DNA of 64,000 bases from Pseudomonas mandelii (GCF_006438925.1 NZ_RCZA01000006.1:62001-126000); one strand, 5' to 3'; shown: positions 1 to 10,524, numbered from the stretch's first letter. A program made the numbers and translations. The notes: generated by a model not told the origin, from the letters alone.

Positions 1-390
1 CAGCCACGCCACATTGAGGTCTGCAAACGCCAGCACTTCACTCTTGACCTCCTCAGGCAGGTCCTGGTATTCCGCAGCCATGAAGCTGGACAAACACAGC
101 CTGTTGCCGTCTTCCAGAGATGTTCGAAAGATGCTCGGGTACGCCTGCAGACAGCGAGTCGGATCGGGGTTTTCACCGCGCAGGGCTTCCAGAACACTGG
201 CAGTGTCCTCCCGGTATCGTCTGGCTACTGCGGCGCCGAGGTCGGCCTTGCTCGAGAAATGGTAATAGATGCTTGCGTTCTTGATCCCCACCGCATCAGC
301 AATGCTTCGGAAATTGATCCCACTGTAGCCGTGGGTTTGAGCGGCCCCTTTAGCGGCTTCCAATATGGCTTCCCGGGCATTTTCGCTCAC
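1..390 (-). CDS. TetR family regulator, 3' part missing
   Basis: Reading leftward off the window edge, this frame gives a typical TetR N-terminal helix-turn-helix: AREAILEAA, then GYSGINFRSIADAVG, then ASIYYHFSSKADL (about residues 5-50), followed by the start of a ligand-binding domain. The C-terminal part lies outside the window. I place the start at the GTG at 390 because GAGG sits about 9 bases upstream. An in-frame ATG at 426 would add 12 residues but has no visible ribosome site. It diverges from the glutathione S-transferase gene at 541 across two palindromes, so it most likely represses that gene and itself, with an electrophile or its conjugate as inducer (inference). Confidence 0.85.
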   Translation of the reverse strand, partial: MSENAREAILEAAKGAAQTHGYSGINFRSIADAVGIKNASIYYHFSSKADLGAAVARRYREDTASVLEALRGENPDPTRCLQAYPSIFRTSLEDGNRLCLSSFMAAEYQDLPEEVKSEVLAFADLNVAWL

Positions 391-455
391 GTTTTCATTC
401 CTCGATTCTTTGATTGGCGTGGTCATTTGGCGCGATGTTACTCGCATATTTCATA

Positions 456-532
456 ACCTGCCAACTGGTAGGTAGTTGTTGACAGCACAGAAACAAGCGC
501 CCAATCTCTACCTACCACTTGATAGGTAGGTA
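456..532. promoter_or_regulatory. Pair of TetR-type operators
   Basis: Two related inverted repeats lie between the divergent TetR and GST genes. The right one (509-532) has perfect 8-base arms, TACCTACC and GGTAGGTA, around an 8-base spacer, and ends 8 bases before the GST start, so it overlaps that gene's ribosome-binding region. The left one (456-473) has arms ACCTGCC and GGTAGGT around AACT. Shared half-sites on both sides of a TetR gene are what autorepressing TetR regulators bind. The assignment rests on position and symmetry only. Confidence 0.6.
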
Positions 533-540
533 AATAAATC

Positions 541-1242
541 ATGACTTTTCAGCAGCAACACTTCGACGCGTCGAAATTGCCAATGATGAAAATTTACGAC
601 TGGTACAACGGACCCTACCCGGCGCGGGTCCGAATTGCGTTAGCAGAGAAAGGCCTGCTGTCCCGGACCGAGTTTGTACCGGTCAATTTATGGACAGGCG
701 AGCACAAGAAACCAGCATTTCTAGCCATCAACTACTCCGGAACACTTCCCGTCCTGGAGTTGGCCGACGGTACGCTCATCGCGGAGTGCACTGCTATCAC
801 TCAGTACCTGGATGTTCTGGATGACAGCCCTGTGCTTACCGGTAAAACGCCCACTGAGAAAGGCATCATCCATATGATGACCAAGCGTGCGGAAATTGAA
901 TTTCTGGACGCTGTCAGCGCGTACTTCCATCACGCAACGCCGGGGCTTGGGCCGGATGTCGAGCTTTCTCAAAACCCTGAATGGGGTGAGCGGATGCGGG
1001 ATAAGGCCGTAAGGGGGATGCACTATTTCAACAGCGTCCTGGAAAATCGGCCTTTTGTGGCGGGCAATGCATTTTCGATGGCCGACATTGCAGTACTGGG
1101 CGGCATGATTTTCGCCTCGCTGGTGAACCTGCCTATACCTGATGAATGTGAAGCATTGCATGCATGGCATGCCAGAATGAACGAACGATCAAGCGTCCAG
1201 GAATGGCGCGCCATGGTGAAACAAGGCGAGCCAAAAAACTGA
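541..1242 (+). CDS. Glutathione S-transferase
   Basis: A 233-residue cytosolic protein with the two-domain GST layout. The N-terminal thioredoxin-like domain (about 15-100) carries MKIYDWYNGPYPARVRIALAEKG, the conserved cis-Pro segment GTLPVLEL and the glutathione-binding ECTAITQYLD. An all-helical C-terminal domain (about 110-225) contains the N-capping motif FSMADIAVLG. Such enzymes conjugate glutathione to electrophiles. It lies alone, divergent from a TetR gene, with palindromic operators immediately before the start codon, suggesting induction by a toxic substrate. The exact GST class and substrate cannot be read from the sequence. Confidence 0.9.
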   Translation: MTFQQQHFDASKLPMMKIYDWYNGPYPARVRIALAEKGLLSRTEFVPVNLWTGEHKKPAFLAINYSGTLPVLELADGTLIAECTAITQYLDVLDDSPVLTGKTPTEKGIIHMMTKRAEIEFLDAVSAYFHHATPGLGPDVELSQNPEWGERMRDKAVRGMHYFNSVLENRPFVAGNAFSMADIAVLGGMIFASLVNLPIPDECEALHAWHARMNERSSVQEWRAMVKQGEPKN

Positions 1243-1402
1243 GAAAAATGTGTCTGGGCATGACTCACTCGCCTGCGGCAGCTATCGGCTGTGGGATCAA
1301 CCGGTCGATGCAACATCCCGAAGCACCGGGTTTCCTGAACAAGACGATTTACTGGTAACGACCGGCGCGACATAGTGCGCCGGTCACTCCACCACCGCTA
1401 AT

Positions 1403-1753
1403 TCACTTTTTTATTGAAACAATCGTCGCTCTGCCGCCCTCTGCTCGAAATGAAAACGACACTCGGTCTCCAGCCGTCAGCCCTGTCAGCTGATCTTCCG
1501 TCACGGAAAAGGCCATGGTCATCGGCGGCCATTGCACAGCTGGAACAGCGCCGTGAGAGATGGTCACCGTATGCTTCGTCGTATCGATAGACTTGATCGT
1601 TCCGTCGGCGGTGGCGACTGGAGCCTGCGTTGTTTCCTGCTTCATCTGCATGCCCTCCATTCCGTCCATTTTCATGCCCGGCATATCCTCTGCTTGGGCC
1701 GAGAGAGACAGCGTGAATACGGTGCTGGCAACTGCAATCAGGGTCAGTTTCAT
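1403..1753 (-). CDS. cusF: CusF-like periplasmic copper/silver chaperone
   Basis: A 116-residue secreted protein. Residues 1-21 form a signal peptide ending in AQA, followed by a Met-rich stretch ([14 protein letters not shown]). The C-terminal OB-fold domain (about 45-116) contains [16 protein letters not shown], matching the CusF copper/silver site in which one His, one Trp and two Met residues surround the metal. It is the last gene of the minus-strand cus operon, and its start overlaps the cusA stop by 4 bases, so translation is probably coupled. In the known system CusF hands Cu(I)/Ag(I) to the CusB adaptor in the periplasm. Confidence 0.9.
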   Translation of the reverse strand: MKLTLIAVASTVFTLSLSAQAEDMPGMKMDGMEGMQMKQETTQAPVATADGTIKSIDTTKHTVTISHGAVPAVQWPPMTMAFSVTEDQLTGLTAGDRVSFSFRAEGGRATIVSIKK

Positions 1754-4700
1754 ACGACTTTTCCTTGAGGGTTGATGGGTTCAACTGAGAGGTGCCGGCG
1801 ACGCATCAAGCGATAGGCCGCCGGAATAACAAATAGGGAAAGCAAGGGTGCCGTGACCATGCCGCCGACCATGGGTGCAGCAATTCGGCTCATCACCTCG
1901 CTGCCGGTCCCACTGCCCAGCAAGATGGGTAACAAGCCAGCAATGATGACGGCCACGGTCATGGCCTTGGGTCGAACACGCTGCACGGCGCCTTCACGAA
2001 TCGCCGCAACCAGACCGCGCTCAGTGCTGTCGCCGAGGTCTTCACGTTCGGCCCAGGCGTTCTTCAGGTAGAGCAGCATGATCACGCCAAACTCGGCGGA
2101 AACGCCGGCCAAGGCGATAAAGCCGACCCCGGTGGCGACTGACAGGTTGAACCCCAACAGATAGAGGAACCATGCCCCGCCAGTAAGGGCGAATGGCAGA
2201 GTGGCCATGATCAGCAAGGCCTCATCGAAGCGGGCGAAGGTCAGGTAGAGCAACACGAAGATGATCAACAGCGTGGCAGGCACCACCAGCTTGAGTCGTG
2301 CGTTGGCCCTTTCGAGAAACTCGAACTGCCCTGAGTAACTCAGGCTCATGCCGGGCTGCAACTTGACCTGCTCATTGACGACCCGTCGTAGATCGGCGAC
2401 CACAGACGCAATGTCCCTACCACGCACATCTATGTACACCCAACCTGAAGGTCGTGCGTTCTCGCTTTTGAGCATCGGCGGACCGTCCGTGACTTTGACC
2501 TTCGCCACTGTGCCGAGGGTGATCTGGCTACCTAGCGGGGTATAGATCGGCAATTGCTCCAAGGCACCGAGCGAGTCACGCCACTCCCGTGGGTAACGCA
2601 CGTTGATCGGGAAGCGTGCGAGCCCTTCAATGGTCTCACCGACATTTTCACCGCCGATAGCGCCGGCCACGATGGACTGCACATCGGCGATGTTCAGTCC
2701 GTAGCGAGCGGCGGTTTTGCGGTCGATATCCACATCGATATAGCGGCCACCGGTCAGTCGCTCGGCCAGAGCCGAACTGACGCCGGGCACGCCCTTGGCC
2801 ACTCGCTCGACGGCCTGAGTCGCTGCATCGATCTCCGATAGGTTGGTGCCGGCAACTTTCACTCCGATGGGACTCTTGATCCCCGTGGCAAGCATGTCGA
2901 TACGGTTGCGAATCGGTGGTATCCAGATATTCGTCAGCCCAGGGACTCGTACCACTCGATCCAGTTCTTCCACTAACTTTTCCTGGGTCATGCCTGGACG
3001 CCATTGCTCGTGCGGCTTGAATTGGATGGTGGTTTCGAACATCTCCAGCGGTGCGGGGTCGGTGGCGGTTTCAGCGCGGCCGGCTTTACCAAAGACGTGT
3101 TCAACCTCTGGCACGGTCTTGATCAGGCGGTCAGTCTGCTGCAGCAGTTGTGCCGCTTTCTGCGCCGACAATCCCGGCAGAGCTGAAGGCATATAGAGCA
3201 GGTCGCCCTCGTCCAACGGGGGGAGAAACTCGCCACCCAAGCGAGACATTGGCCATAGCGCACTGACAAAAACCAATAGCGCCACCAGCAGCGTGATCTT
3301 TGGTCGACGCAAGACTGCGTCCAGGGCTGGCTGATAGATCCGAATCAACCACCGGCTCAACGGGTTCTGATGTTCACTGGGAATTCGTCCTCGAATCCAG
3401 TAGCCCATCAGCACTGGCACCAAGGTCACTGACAATCCCGCCGCTGCGGCCATGGCGTAGGTCTTGGTGAAAGCCAAAGGTCCGAACAGCCGTCCTTCCT
3501 GGGCTTCCAGCGTGAACACCGGAATGAACGACAGGGTGATGATCAACAAACAGAAGAACAGCGCGGGGCCTACCTCTGCCGCCGCTTCGGTCATTACATG
3601 CCAATGACGTTCACCCTTCAGTTCTTCCCCCGGATTGGCCCCGTGCCAAGCCTCAATCTTCTTGTGGGCGTTCTCGATCATCACCACGGCGGCATCGACC
3701 ATGGCGCCGATGGCGATGGCTATCCCGCCCAAGGACATGATGTTGGCGTTGATGCCCTGGTAGCGCATGACGATGAAGGCAATCAACACACCAACAGGCA
3801 AGGAGATGATCGCCACCAGAGATGAGCGCAGGTGCCAGAGGAAGATCCCGCACACCAACGCGACGACGATGAACTCTTCGATTAGCTTGTGGCTGAGATT
3901 TTCCACAGCGCGGTCGATCAGCTTGCTGCGGTCGTAGGTGGTGACGATTTCCACCCCGGCCGGCAGGCTGCTTTTCAGTTCGTCGAGTTTGGTCTTGACT
4001 GCCGCAATGGTCTCGCGAGCATTCTTGCCACTGCGCAAAATCACCACGCCGCCGACGGTCTCGCCTTCGCCGTCGAGTTCAGTAATGCCACGCCGCATTT
4101 CCGGTCCCAACTGAATCGTGGCGACATCGCCAAGGGTCACCGGCACTCCTCCCGAAGCCAGCTTTAAGGGGATCGCCCGAAAGTCATTAAGTGTCTTCAA
4201 GTATCCGGAAGCACGCACGATGAACTCGGTCTCTGCCATCTCCAGCACCGCGCCACCAGTTTCCTGATTTGCCTTGCCGATAGCTTCGGTCACCTCAGCC
4301 TGAGTAATACCGAGACTGGCCAGTTTGAGCGGATCAAGCTGCACCTGGTACTGCTTGACCATGCCTCCCACGGTGGCCACTTCCGCAACGCTGGGCAGGG
4401 TCTTGAGTTCGAACTTGAGGAACCAGTCCTGAAGTGCGCGTAGCTGCGCCAGGTCGTGTCCTCCACTGCGATCCACCAGTGCGTACTGATAGATCCAGCC
4501 CACGCCCGTCGCATCCGGTCCCAACGCCGGCTTGGCGCTGGCCGGCAACCGACTTTGTATTTGGCTCAGATACTCCAACACCCGCGAGCGAGCCCAGTAC
4601 AAGTCAGTGCCGTCTTCGAACAGCACGTAAACGAAGCTGTCACCGAAGAAGGAATAACCACGTACAGTCTTGGCTCCCGGTACTGAGAGCATGGTGGTGG

Positions 4701-4908
4701 CCAACGGATAGGTCACCTGGTTCTCGACAATCTGCGGCGCTTGTCCCGGAAAAGGGGTGCGGATGATCACCTGAACATCCGAGAGATCTGGCAGCGCATC
4801 GATGGGCGTGCTCTGCACCGACCAAATGCCCCAAGCCGTGACAAACAGCGTCGCCAGTAGCACCAGGAATCGGTTGGCCACTGACCAACGAATCAGGGCA
4901 GCGATCAT
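1750..4908 (-). CDS. cusA: CusA-type heavy-metal RND efflux pump
   Basis: A 1052-residue inner-membrane proton antiporter of the HME-RND family, full length. It begins [19 protein letters not shown] (TM1) and has the usual 12 TM pattern with two large periplasmic loops. The TM4 region [23 protein letters not shown] carries the proton-relay acidic residues. The methionines that bind Cu(I)/Ag(I) in E. coli CusA appear present in context: [17 protein letters not shown] and [10 protein letters not shown]. It therefore fits copper/silver export rather than Co/Zn/Cd. It overlaps cusB upstream and cusF downstream by 4 bases each, forming a tightly coupled operon that exports metal through the tripartite CusCBA channel. 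Confidence 0.95.
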   Translation of the reverse strand: MIAALIRWSVANRFLVLLATLFVTAWGIWSVQSTPIDALPDLSDVQVIIRTPFPGQAPQIVENQVTYPLATTMLSVPGAKTVRGYSFFGDSFVYVLFEDGTDLYWARSRVLEYLSQIQSRLPASAKPALGPDATGVGWIYQYALVDRSGGHDLAQLRALQDWFLKFELKTLPSVAEVATVGGMVKQYQVQLDPLKLASLGITQAEVTEAIGKANQETGGAVLEMAETEFIVRASGYLKTLNDFRAIPLKLASGGVPVTLGDVATIQLGPEMRRGITELDGEGETVGGVVILRSGKNARETIAAVKTKLDELKSSLPAGVEIVTTYDRSKLIDRAVENLSHKLIEEFIVVALVCGIFLWHLRSSLVAIISLPVGVLIAFIVMRYQGINANIMSLGGIAIAIGAMVDAAVVMIENAHKKIEAWHGANPGEELKGERHWHVMTEAAAEVGPALFFCLLIITLSFIPVFTLEAQEGRLFGPLAFTKTYAMAAAAGLSVTLVPVLMGYWIRGRIPSEHQNPLSRWLIRIYQPALDAVLRRPKITLLVALLVFVSALWPMSRLGGEFLPPLDEGDLLYMPSALPGLSAQKAAQLLQQTDRLIKTVPEVEHVFGKAGRAETATDPAPLEMFETTIQFKPHEQWRPGMTQEKLVEELDRVVRVPGLTNIWIPPIRNRIDMLATGIKSPIGVKVAGTNLSEIDAATQAVERVAKGVPGVSSALAERLTGGRYIDVDIDRKTAARYGLNIADVQSIVAGAIGGENVGETIEGLARFPINVRYPREWRDSLGALEQLPIYTPLGSQITLGTVAKVKVTDGPPMLKSENARPSGWVYIDVRGRDIASVVADLRRVVNEQVKLQPGMSLSYSGQFEFLERANARLKLVVPATLLIIFVLLYLTFARFDEALLIMATLPFALTGGAWFLYLLGFNLSVATGVGFIALAGVSAEFGVIMLLYLKNAWAEREDLGDSTERGLVAAIREGAVQRVRPKAMTVAVIIAGLLPILLGSGTGSEVMSRIAAPMVGGMVTAPLLSLFVIPAAYRLMRRRHLSVEPINPQGKVV

Positions 4909-6389
4909 GGCTGACTCCCCGATTTATCCAGACGCTCGACACGCAAACCATCATCGGTCTGGCTAACCGCAATCCGAACCTTATCGCCCGTTTTGAGGCC
5001 CTGCATCAGCGCCGGACTAGCGAGTGGGAACGTCATCGTCATACCAGGCATGCCCAGCGTCTTGAAGGGACCATGGGCAAGCGTGACTTCTTTATCGTTG
5101 ATCTCAACGATCTGCCCATCCGCTTCATGAAAGCTGGAGGCTGCTGCGCTGGGCGGTGACTCTTCCTCCGAGCTTGCAACAATGCCCTTTAGACTGGCCT
5201 CCGAGTCGAGCAAGAACTGGCCAGAGGTAACCACCCTCTGGCCTTCTTCCAGACCTTTCAATATCGCCGTCTTGCCATCGCTTTCCTGCCCAAGTTGCAC
5301 CTCCACGGGACGGTAGCGGCCCGCGTCTTCGGCGAGCATCACCAAGGCACGTCGGCCAGTGCGAATGACGGCTTCGCTCGGCACCCACAACACCCTTTGC
5401 CCGGTCAAACGATTCAGGCGTACCTGCGCCGTCAAACCCGGTCTGAGGCGTCCGTCCGGATTGGGTAGTTCCACCCGCACGCGAAGCGTGCGACTGTCCG
5501 GACTGGTCTCGGGCAAAATTGCGCTGACCTTGCCGTTGAGCATTGTCCCTGGGAAGGCTGGCAGGCGCGCTTCGACCGGCTGCCCCACGGAGATCGATCC
5601 GGCATCCAATTCTGGAACGGCCACGGCCAGCCAGACACTGCTCAAGCCATTGACGCGTGCCAAAGTATCGCCAGTCGCCACGGTCATTCCCGCACGTACA
5701 TTCAATTCTTGCAGCACACCGGCAATGGGGCTGGTCAGCGTCAGGTAGGGTTGAACCTTACCGCCACGCTCTACCTCAGTAATCAGTGTTGCCGGCATCC
5801 CTGTGAGTCGTAGTCGCTGGCGGGCCGCAGCCAACAGGACAGCATCCCCGTTGCGTTTCAGCGCAAGGAACTCTGTCTGGGCAGCGGCCCATTCCGGCAC
5901 CAGGATATCCGCCAACGCCGCGTTGGCTTTGAGTACATCGCCGGGAGCATGGGCATAGACCCGCTCCACAAAGCCAGGGGTGCGTGCCTGAATCACAGCG
6001 ACATCACGTTCGTTGAACGTCAAGGCACCTGTCACGTCGAGGCTCGAATCAAAGATCCCACGAGTGACAGTCGCAAAACGCAGACCGAGATTCTGGGTCA
6101 GACCTGGGTCGATACTGACTGTCGCCCGATCCCCTTTCCCACTGGCGTACTGAGCAACCAGTTGCATGTCCATAAAGGGAGATTTCCCCGGCTTATCGAA
6201 CTTTTGCTGTGGGTACATGGGGTCGTACCAATACAGAGCCTTGCGTTCATCCGTTGGATTGAGGCTCTGTTCCGGGGCGGTAGCTGGTACTCCGCTCATG
6301 CGCTGGTGAGCGAACCAGTAGCCACCGGTAACACCCAATGCCATCGAGATACCTACCAGCAATGCCCCGTTCCATTTTTTAAGAATCAT
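4905..6389 (-). CDS. cusB: CusB-type membrane-fusion adaptor with fused CusF domain
   Basis: A 494-residue periplasmic adaptor. Residues 1-28 hold an N-terminal membrane anchor. Residues about 54-82 form the small heavy-metal-binding domain ([20 protein letters not shown]). The barrel-sandwich and beta-barrel hairpin domains follow. After about residue 420 there is a second CusF-like OB domain containing [20 protein letters not shown], so this adaptor carries its own metal chaperone module although a separate cusF gene also exists downstream. Such CusB-CusF fusions are known in proteobacteria. It overlaps cusC and cusA by 4 bases on either side and links the RND pump to the outer-membrane channel. 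Confidence 0.94.
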   Translation of the reverse strand: MILKKWNGALLVGISMALGVTGGYWFAHQRMSGVPATAPEQSLNPTDERKALYWYDPMYPQQKFDKPGKSPFMDMQLVAQYASGKGDRATVSIDPGLTQNLGLRFATVTRGIFDSSLDVTGALTFNERDVAVIQARTPGFVERVYAHAPGDVLKANAALADILVPEWAAAQTEFLALKRNGDAVLLAAARQRLRLTGMPATLITEVERGGKVQPYLTLTSPIAGVLQELNVRAGMTVATGDTLARVNGLSSVWLAVAVPELDAGSISVGQPVEARLPAFPGTMLNGKVSAILPETSPDSRTLRVRVELPNPDGRLRPGLTAQVRLNRLTGQRVLWVPSEAVIRTGRRALVMLAEDAGRYRPVEVQLGQESDGKTAILKGLEEGQRVVTSGQFLLDSEASLKGIVASSEEESPPSAAASSFHEADGQIVEINDKEVTLAHGPFKTLGMPGMTMTFPLASPALMQGLKTGDKVRIAVSQTDDGLRVERLDKSGSQP

Positions 6390-7642
6390 TGGCTGGACTC
6401 CCCATAAGCAAAATACAGACGCGCACTGGTCAGCGCTCGCTGCTCTTCCACGTCGATCTGTTTGAGACGGGCCTCGATGAGTTCACGTCGGGCGGCAACA
6501 ACGGCGTTCAAATCGCCTTTGCCGGAACGATAACTGGCCATGCTGAGTTCGACCTTTTCCTTGGCCAGCGGCAACAGACTTTCCTGGTTTCGGCTCACGG
6601 CACGATTCAGGCGTTCATAGTCAGCCAGTTCGTTTTCCAGTTGCTGAGTGTGCTCGCGTGACAGGGCTTCGCGCTCGGCCTCAAGCTGGCTGAGTTCAGC
6701 CTGTTTGGCTGCGATTTTGGGGTTTTGGCGAGCGTCAGGAAACAGCGGTAGATCCCAGGAAAATTGCACGCTGACCATATCGCCAAACTCACGGCCACGG
6801 TGCTGGTAATCCAGTTCCCAGCTCCAGTCTGACTGCTTCTCCGACACGGCTTCACGAACCTTGGCTTGCGCTTCGCGGGTCATCGGCGCAAACGCTGCTA
6901 ACTCGGGATGATGTTGCAGCTTATGGGAGTAGCTTGAGGTATCGACGGGCCATTCAGGCAAACTGCCCACAGGCTTGTCGTTGGCGGCGGAGCCAATCCA
7001 GCGTTTGAGGGCCGCTCGGGCCTGTGCTCTCTGGAGAATCAGATCGTCCTGTTGCTCCGCCAGTTGAGCTGCTTCCTGCTTGGGTGTCACCGCATCGGCG
7101 GGTTGAGCGCGGCCACCGGCAATCTGGGCCCGGACGGTATCGCTCAGCAGGCGGTTTTCTTTGTAGAAGTCCTGGAACAGCACATCTTTGCGCTCAACCG
7201 AGTAGCTGCTGATCCAGGCCAACGCCGTGGACTGGCGTACCTTCAGACGTTCGACTCGACGCTCCGCAGCGGCGCGATCAACAGCTGCATCGGCAACTTC
7301 AATGCGCGCTTTGCGTTTGTCGCTGTTGGGCATTTCTTGCCTGACCCCGACCATTTGCATGGTCATGAAGTCCTGGTCGATGCTCCAGCGATCCGGACCG
7401 CCAATGGGGTAGTTCTGCACACCCAGCAGCAGCTTGGGGTCAGGCAGCTCACCGGCTGGGATGGCTGCACTGCTGGCAGCCTGAATTTTGGCGTCTTGTG
7501 CGGTCAGCGACGGCGCATTGTTTTCGGCCAGCCGCAACGCTTCATCGAGTGTCAATGCGGCAGCGAAGCTCGGCAATGCCAGTACGCTTGCCGCCAGACC
7601 GGCCACGAGGGACCAGCCTGTGCAATAGCACTTGGAGTTCAT
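6386..7642 (-). CDS. cusC: CusC-like TolC family outer-membrane channel
   Basis: A 418-residue outer-membrane efflux protein with a signal peptide ending near SFAAA and the TolC-family repeat start LTLDEALRLAENNAPSL. Long helical stretches rich in Gln, Ala and Glu follow in two repeats. I chose the ATG at 7642 because AGGA lies 9 bases upstream; an in-frame start at 7672 would put ten extra residues ahead of the signal peptide. No lipobox cysteine is placed as in E. coli CusC. It is the first of the overlapping pump genes and supplies the exit duct of the metal efflux complex. Confidence 0.9.
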   Translation of the reverse strand: MNSKCYCTGWSLVAGLAASVLALPSFAAALTLDEALRLAENNAPSLTAQDAKIQAASSAAIPAGELPDPKLLLGVQNYPIGGPDRWSIDQDFMTMQMVGVRQEMPNSDKRKARIEVADAAVDRAAAERRVERLKVRQSTALAWISSYSVERKDVLFQDFYKENRLLSDTVRAQIAGGRAQPADAVTPKQEAAQLAEQQDDLILQRAQARAALKRWIGSAANDKPVGSLPEWPVDTSSYSHKLQHHPELAAFAPMTREAQAKVREAVSEKQSDWSWELDYQHRGREFGDMVSVQFSWDLPLFPDARQNPKIAAKQAELSQLEAEREALSREHTQQLENELADYERLNRAVSRNQESLLPLAKEKVELSMASYRSGKGDLNAVVAARRELIEARLKQIDVEEQRALTSARLYFAYGESSQ

Positions 7643-7743
7643 GTTTACGATTCCTGTGATCATCCACTGCACGCGTCAAAAAAGACATGCGCGCAGCTAG
7701 TCCATCCCGCTAATGCGGAATGAGGCTCAATGTGGGACAGGAA

Positions 7744-8085
7744 TCAAACGCGAGGCGGTCGCCATACCCCGGACGGGGTCTGTACGGGTAGGGAATTGCT
7801 GAAGAAGGAAATCACTACGGGGCTGAATACGGTTACAGGAGGCTTGAAGATCGAGACTTGCAGCATGCCGCCTGTCTTGCATTCCTGGCCCGGCTTACAA
7901 GGTTTGCCGTGCTCGGAAGGGCTTTTCATATCGTTGCAGCAGTCCATCCCCATGTCATCCATCATCGCCATGCCCATCGTCTTCATTGGGCAAGGTTCTG
8001 TCGGTGCCTGAACGCCCGCCATCCCGCTGAGGGGAAGCGCCAGGCTAATCATGAAGATGATGCAAAACCGCAGATAGCGTTTCAT
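7744..8085 (-). CDS. Small exported Met/Cys/His-rich protein of the cus operon
   Basis: A 113-residue protein beginning with a clear signal peptide (MKRYLRFCIIFMISLALPLSGMAG). The mature part opens with a dense cluster of potential metal ligands: CPMKTMGMAMMDDMGMDCCNDM, then EHGKPCKPGQEC. The C-terminal half is ordinary and slightly hydrophobic. It lies about 100 bases upstream of cusC on the same strand and is probably the first gene of the operon. I recognise no named family with certainty. A periplasmic Cu(I)/Ag(I) buffer or sensor accessory is the natural inference from composition and position. Confidence 0.7.
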   Translation of the reverse strand: MKRYLRFCIIFMISLALPLSGMAGVQAPTEPCPMKTMGMAMMDDMGMDCCNDMKSPSEHGKPCKPGQECKTGGMLQVSIFKPPVTVFSPVVISFFSNSLPVQTPSGVWRPPRV

Positions 8086-8392
8086 GGGCTGGAGTGTAGT
8101 CTTTGAAAACAGCGGTTACCATTCGAAAAATGTCTTGGCTATCTACTGAAAGACGCTGAAGAAGCGTGATCTCACCATCGCTTGATTAAGCCAGCGTTAC
8201 GGATAAAAACCGGAACTCTACAAGCACCGAGCGCCGATTTTTCCGCCAAACAAGTGCCGGTATTGCGCGGATATAGATCAGCTCACCCACCAAATCAACC
8301 AATGTCTGGGTGATCACCGGCGCCGCAGCAAGCCCTCGAATCTCTTCATCAACCCTCGATTAAGATCGCCTACAGATCTCCGCCACGCCAGG
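8086..8392. other. Intergenic region upstream of the cus operon
   Basis: About 300 bases without a supported gene. It must hold the minus-strand promoter of the cus operon (near 8086-8170) and the 3' end region of the DUF4410 lipoprotein gene. I do not see a convincing CueR-type spaced promoter or a repeated CopR/CusR box. Confidence 0.5.
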
Positions 8393-8938
8393 TTACTTAG
8401 CCTTTGCGCTCTTGATGTCGCTTATGATTTGCTGCGCAATAGCCTCTACCTGCTCTTGAGTCATAGCTGACATAACCCCCTCCCAAGCAGATGAAGAGGT
8501 GTCATATGTCCGGGTCCCGATCAAGCGTCCAGACTTCAGATCCGAGTAATCTGCACTTGAGTTAATCCAAGCGTTGCCGACCATCACGCCAGCGGCATAG
8601 CGCGCACCAGGTGTCAGATATCGGAAATTCGTAACGTTGATCTTGATGCCCACACCCTCTTTCTCTGCGGGGTTCGCTACATGCGACTCAGTGAGGCGGT
8701 ATCCAGCGCGGTCAGCTTCATTTTTCAGGGCCTCATTCCATTCTTGCCTCAAGCGAATCCAGTCATCGTTCTGCCGGACCTTGCCGTTCCCCTGAATATT
8801 CACCACCAAGTTCTTCTTAGCGGACTCTTCAATCGTCAGTGCTTCAGTGCCACCGCTTTTTACGGAGGCCGCACAGCCGCTCAGCAGAGAAACGGCAACG
8901 GCGCATGAAAGGGAGATAAAAAACTTGGTGTTTTTCAT
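8393..8938 (-). CDS. DUF4410-like lipoprotein
   Basis: A 181-residue protein with a lipoprotein signal peptide: charged start MKNTKFF, hydrophobic core, and lipobox LLSGC around residues 18-22. The mature part has an alternating fold with WIRLRQEWNEALKNEADRAGYRL, GVGIKINVTNFRYLTPGAR, a glycine/alanine-rich segment after it and GRLIGTRTYDTSSS. This arrangement is that of DUF4410 envelope proteins, whose function is unknown. It sits alone between the cus operon and a small hypothetical gene on the same strand. Membership of DUF4410 is from memory of the pattern, so the family name is moderately sure and the lipoprotein call is firm. Confidence 0.75.
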   Translation of the reverse strand: MKNTKFFISLSCAVAVSLLSGCAASVKSGGTEALTIEESAKKNLVVNIQGNGKVRQNDDWIRLRQEWNEALKNEADRAGYRLTESHVANPAEKEGVGIKINVTNFRYLTPGARYAAGVMVGNAWINSSADYSDLKSGRLIGTRTYDTSSSAWEGVMSAMTQEQVEAIAQQIISDIKSAKAK

Positions 8939-8975
8939 TAGATGTCCATATCCAAAAAGGAGTGCATGGCAGTCC

Positions 8976-9191
8976 TCAATGAAGAGTCACAACCCTGCGG
9001 CTTTCACCAATCCTGATCCGGTCCAGTGCCCTGTTTAGAGAATCCAGGGCATCAAGGAGGGCTTTCGCCTCGATCTCTCGACCATCTCCCCAAAGGCGTT
9101 CAGCCATTCTGTTCAGGGCTTGGATCGCGTGCTCAATTTCATTAGCAGTAGCCGTCGCTGCTACTTTACTTTCCGGCTTTTTCTTCGGCAT
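8976..9191 (-). CDS. Small hypothetical protein
   Basis: A 71-residue, highly charged and probably helical protein (KKKPESKV start, then EIEHAIQALNRMAERLWGD and ALLDALDSLNRALDRIRIGE). It has no signal peptide or membrane segment. It lies 37 bases upstream of the lipoprotein gene on the same strand and may share its transcript. I recognise no family. The amphipathic heptad-like spacing of Leu and Ile would fit a small coiled-coil protein. Confidence 0.5.
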   Translation of the reverse strand: MPKKKPESKVAATATANEIEHAIQALNRMAERLWGDGREIEAKALLDALDSLNRALDRIRIGESRRVVTLH

Positions 9192-9563
9192 TCAGTAACC
9201 CTTCTGCAGGGCATTGCTCTGTCTTTCAATTGTTAGCGCGAATACATCGCCCATCGGAACAAGTGCTGCTCTGAGGCTCGGTGAAGCTGTTGCCGTCGTC
9301 CGAGCCCAGGAATAGGCGCGCCCTTCTCGCCCATACATCTTGCTAACAACGCGAAATTTATCACCATTGAATCGCCACTACGAGCAGCTACGAGTGGTTT
9401 TCATGCTCTCTGGAATTAGCAAATATCAATTCAGCAATTTGTACTACTGAGTGATGCGCATCGTCATCCAGTGTGCTCTGGCAATACGGGTCACACTGCT
9501 GCTTTTCTCCAGGTTTCCAGGCGAAAAAAAAACGCCGAAGCGGGTTTTTCATCCATGTTCAGG
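9192..9563. other. Non-coding stretch
   Basis: About 370 bases with no frame I can support as a gene. The part before 9540 contains a run of eight A residues in a GC-poor context, close to the 3' end of the SGNH hydrolase gene. I see no tRNA, repeat array or strong hairpin here. Confidence 0.4.
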
Positions 9564-10253
9564 TCAATTTGGCGAGGCACCACTCAAATTTTCAATCAAT
9601 GACGGGGTCACCACTGCGCGATATCCATCAGCATTTGGGTGCAATCCATCCGCAACATACTGATTAAACAGGTCGGGATTTGATTTCAAGACCGCCTCCC
9701 ACCTTGGATAATTGTCGATCAGACGAAGTCCCCTGGCTTTTGCGACATCCCGGTACATCTGGAAGTAATCCCTTAACTTCGGTCTCTGCACTCCAGAGCC
9801 TCCAATCACTGGATTCGTCACCATTAAAATGATCTCCGTCGATGACTTGGCAGCCTTGAGCCGGTCAATCATTAGCTCGAGGTTTTTCCGCGCTTGTTCG
9901 ACAGTGGTTTTGTTGGGAAGGAAAGCGTCGTTGATCGCAAATTCGATAAACACCGTGTCCGGGCTTTTGGAGATAACTCGACTTTCGAGATTCTCAACCC
10001 CCCATCCCGACCACATCGAACCCTTGCCACTATTTATAACCGTGGCACGTCCAGGGTAACGCTGATTCAGATCATCCCCAAGCTGCTGCACCCAGGCGCC
10101 AAAGGCCGTCAAGCTCGTACCATAAGCTACGACGGTCTGCGCCTTGCCAGCATCAAGGTTTGAATAGAGAACGCTTTCCTGAACAGCAAAGCTGGCCGTG
10201 CTTAACGAAAGTAACATTCCAGCAAACAGAGCCTTGGCCCACAAACCATTCAT
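9564..10253 (-). CDS. Secreted SGNH/GDSL-type hydrolase
   Basis: A 229-residue exported esterase-like protein. It has a signal peptide (MNGLWAKALFAGMLLSLSTASFA) and the four SGNH blocks: GTSLTAFG near residue 45 (the nucleophile Ser, with Thr in place of the usual Asp of GDS), the Gly of block II in MWSGWGVENL, AIND of block III near residue 107, and DGLHPNADGY near residue 207 with the catalytic Asp and His. Family members hydrolyse acyl or acetyl esters of lipids or sugars; the substrate here is unknown. It stands alone on the minus strand just left of the first tRNA-Pro remnant, so it probably belongs to the original chromosome flank. Confidence 0.85.
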   Translation of the reverse strand: MNGLWAKALFAGMLLSLSTASFAVQESVLYSNLDAGKAQTVVAYGTSLTAFGAWVQQLGDDLNQRYPGRATVINSGKGSMWSGWGVENLESRVISKSPDTVFIEFAINDAFLPNKTTVEQARKNLELMIDRLKAAKSSTEIILMVTNPVIGGSGVQRPKLRDYFQMYRDVAKARGLRLIDNYPRWEAVLKSNPDLFNQYVADGLHPNADGYRAVVTPSLIENLSGASPN

Positions 10254-10524
10254 TCGACTGTCCCGATCTTTTCACAGGTGGCAAGGATGAACCTGTGAGC
10301 TTGAGGCGTCCACCGGTGGCATTGGGCCCTCACCCCGTAAGGTGTGGGCGAGATTGTCTCGGTCATTGTCCGGAAAGGATGGGCAGAAAATTGGCGGACA
10401 TGCGAACGAAGGCATGGCCAAAAACTACCAGCGGGACCACGAAGAAATCGTCTGGTCCGAAGCAATTTCTGACCTGAATATCAGCGAAATCACCGGGGTA
10501 GTTTTGCGCAGGCCTGAAACGAGA

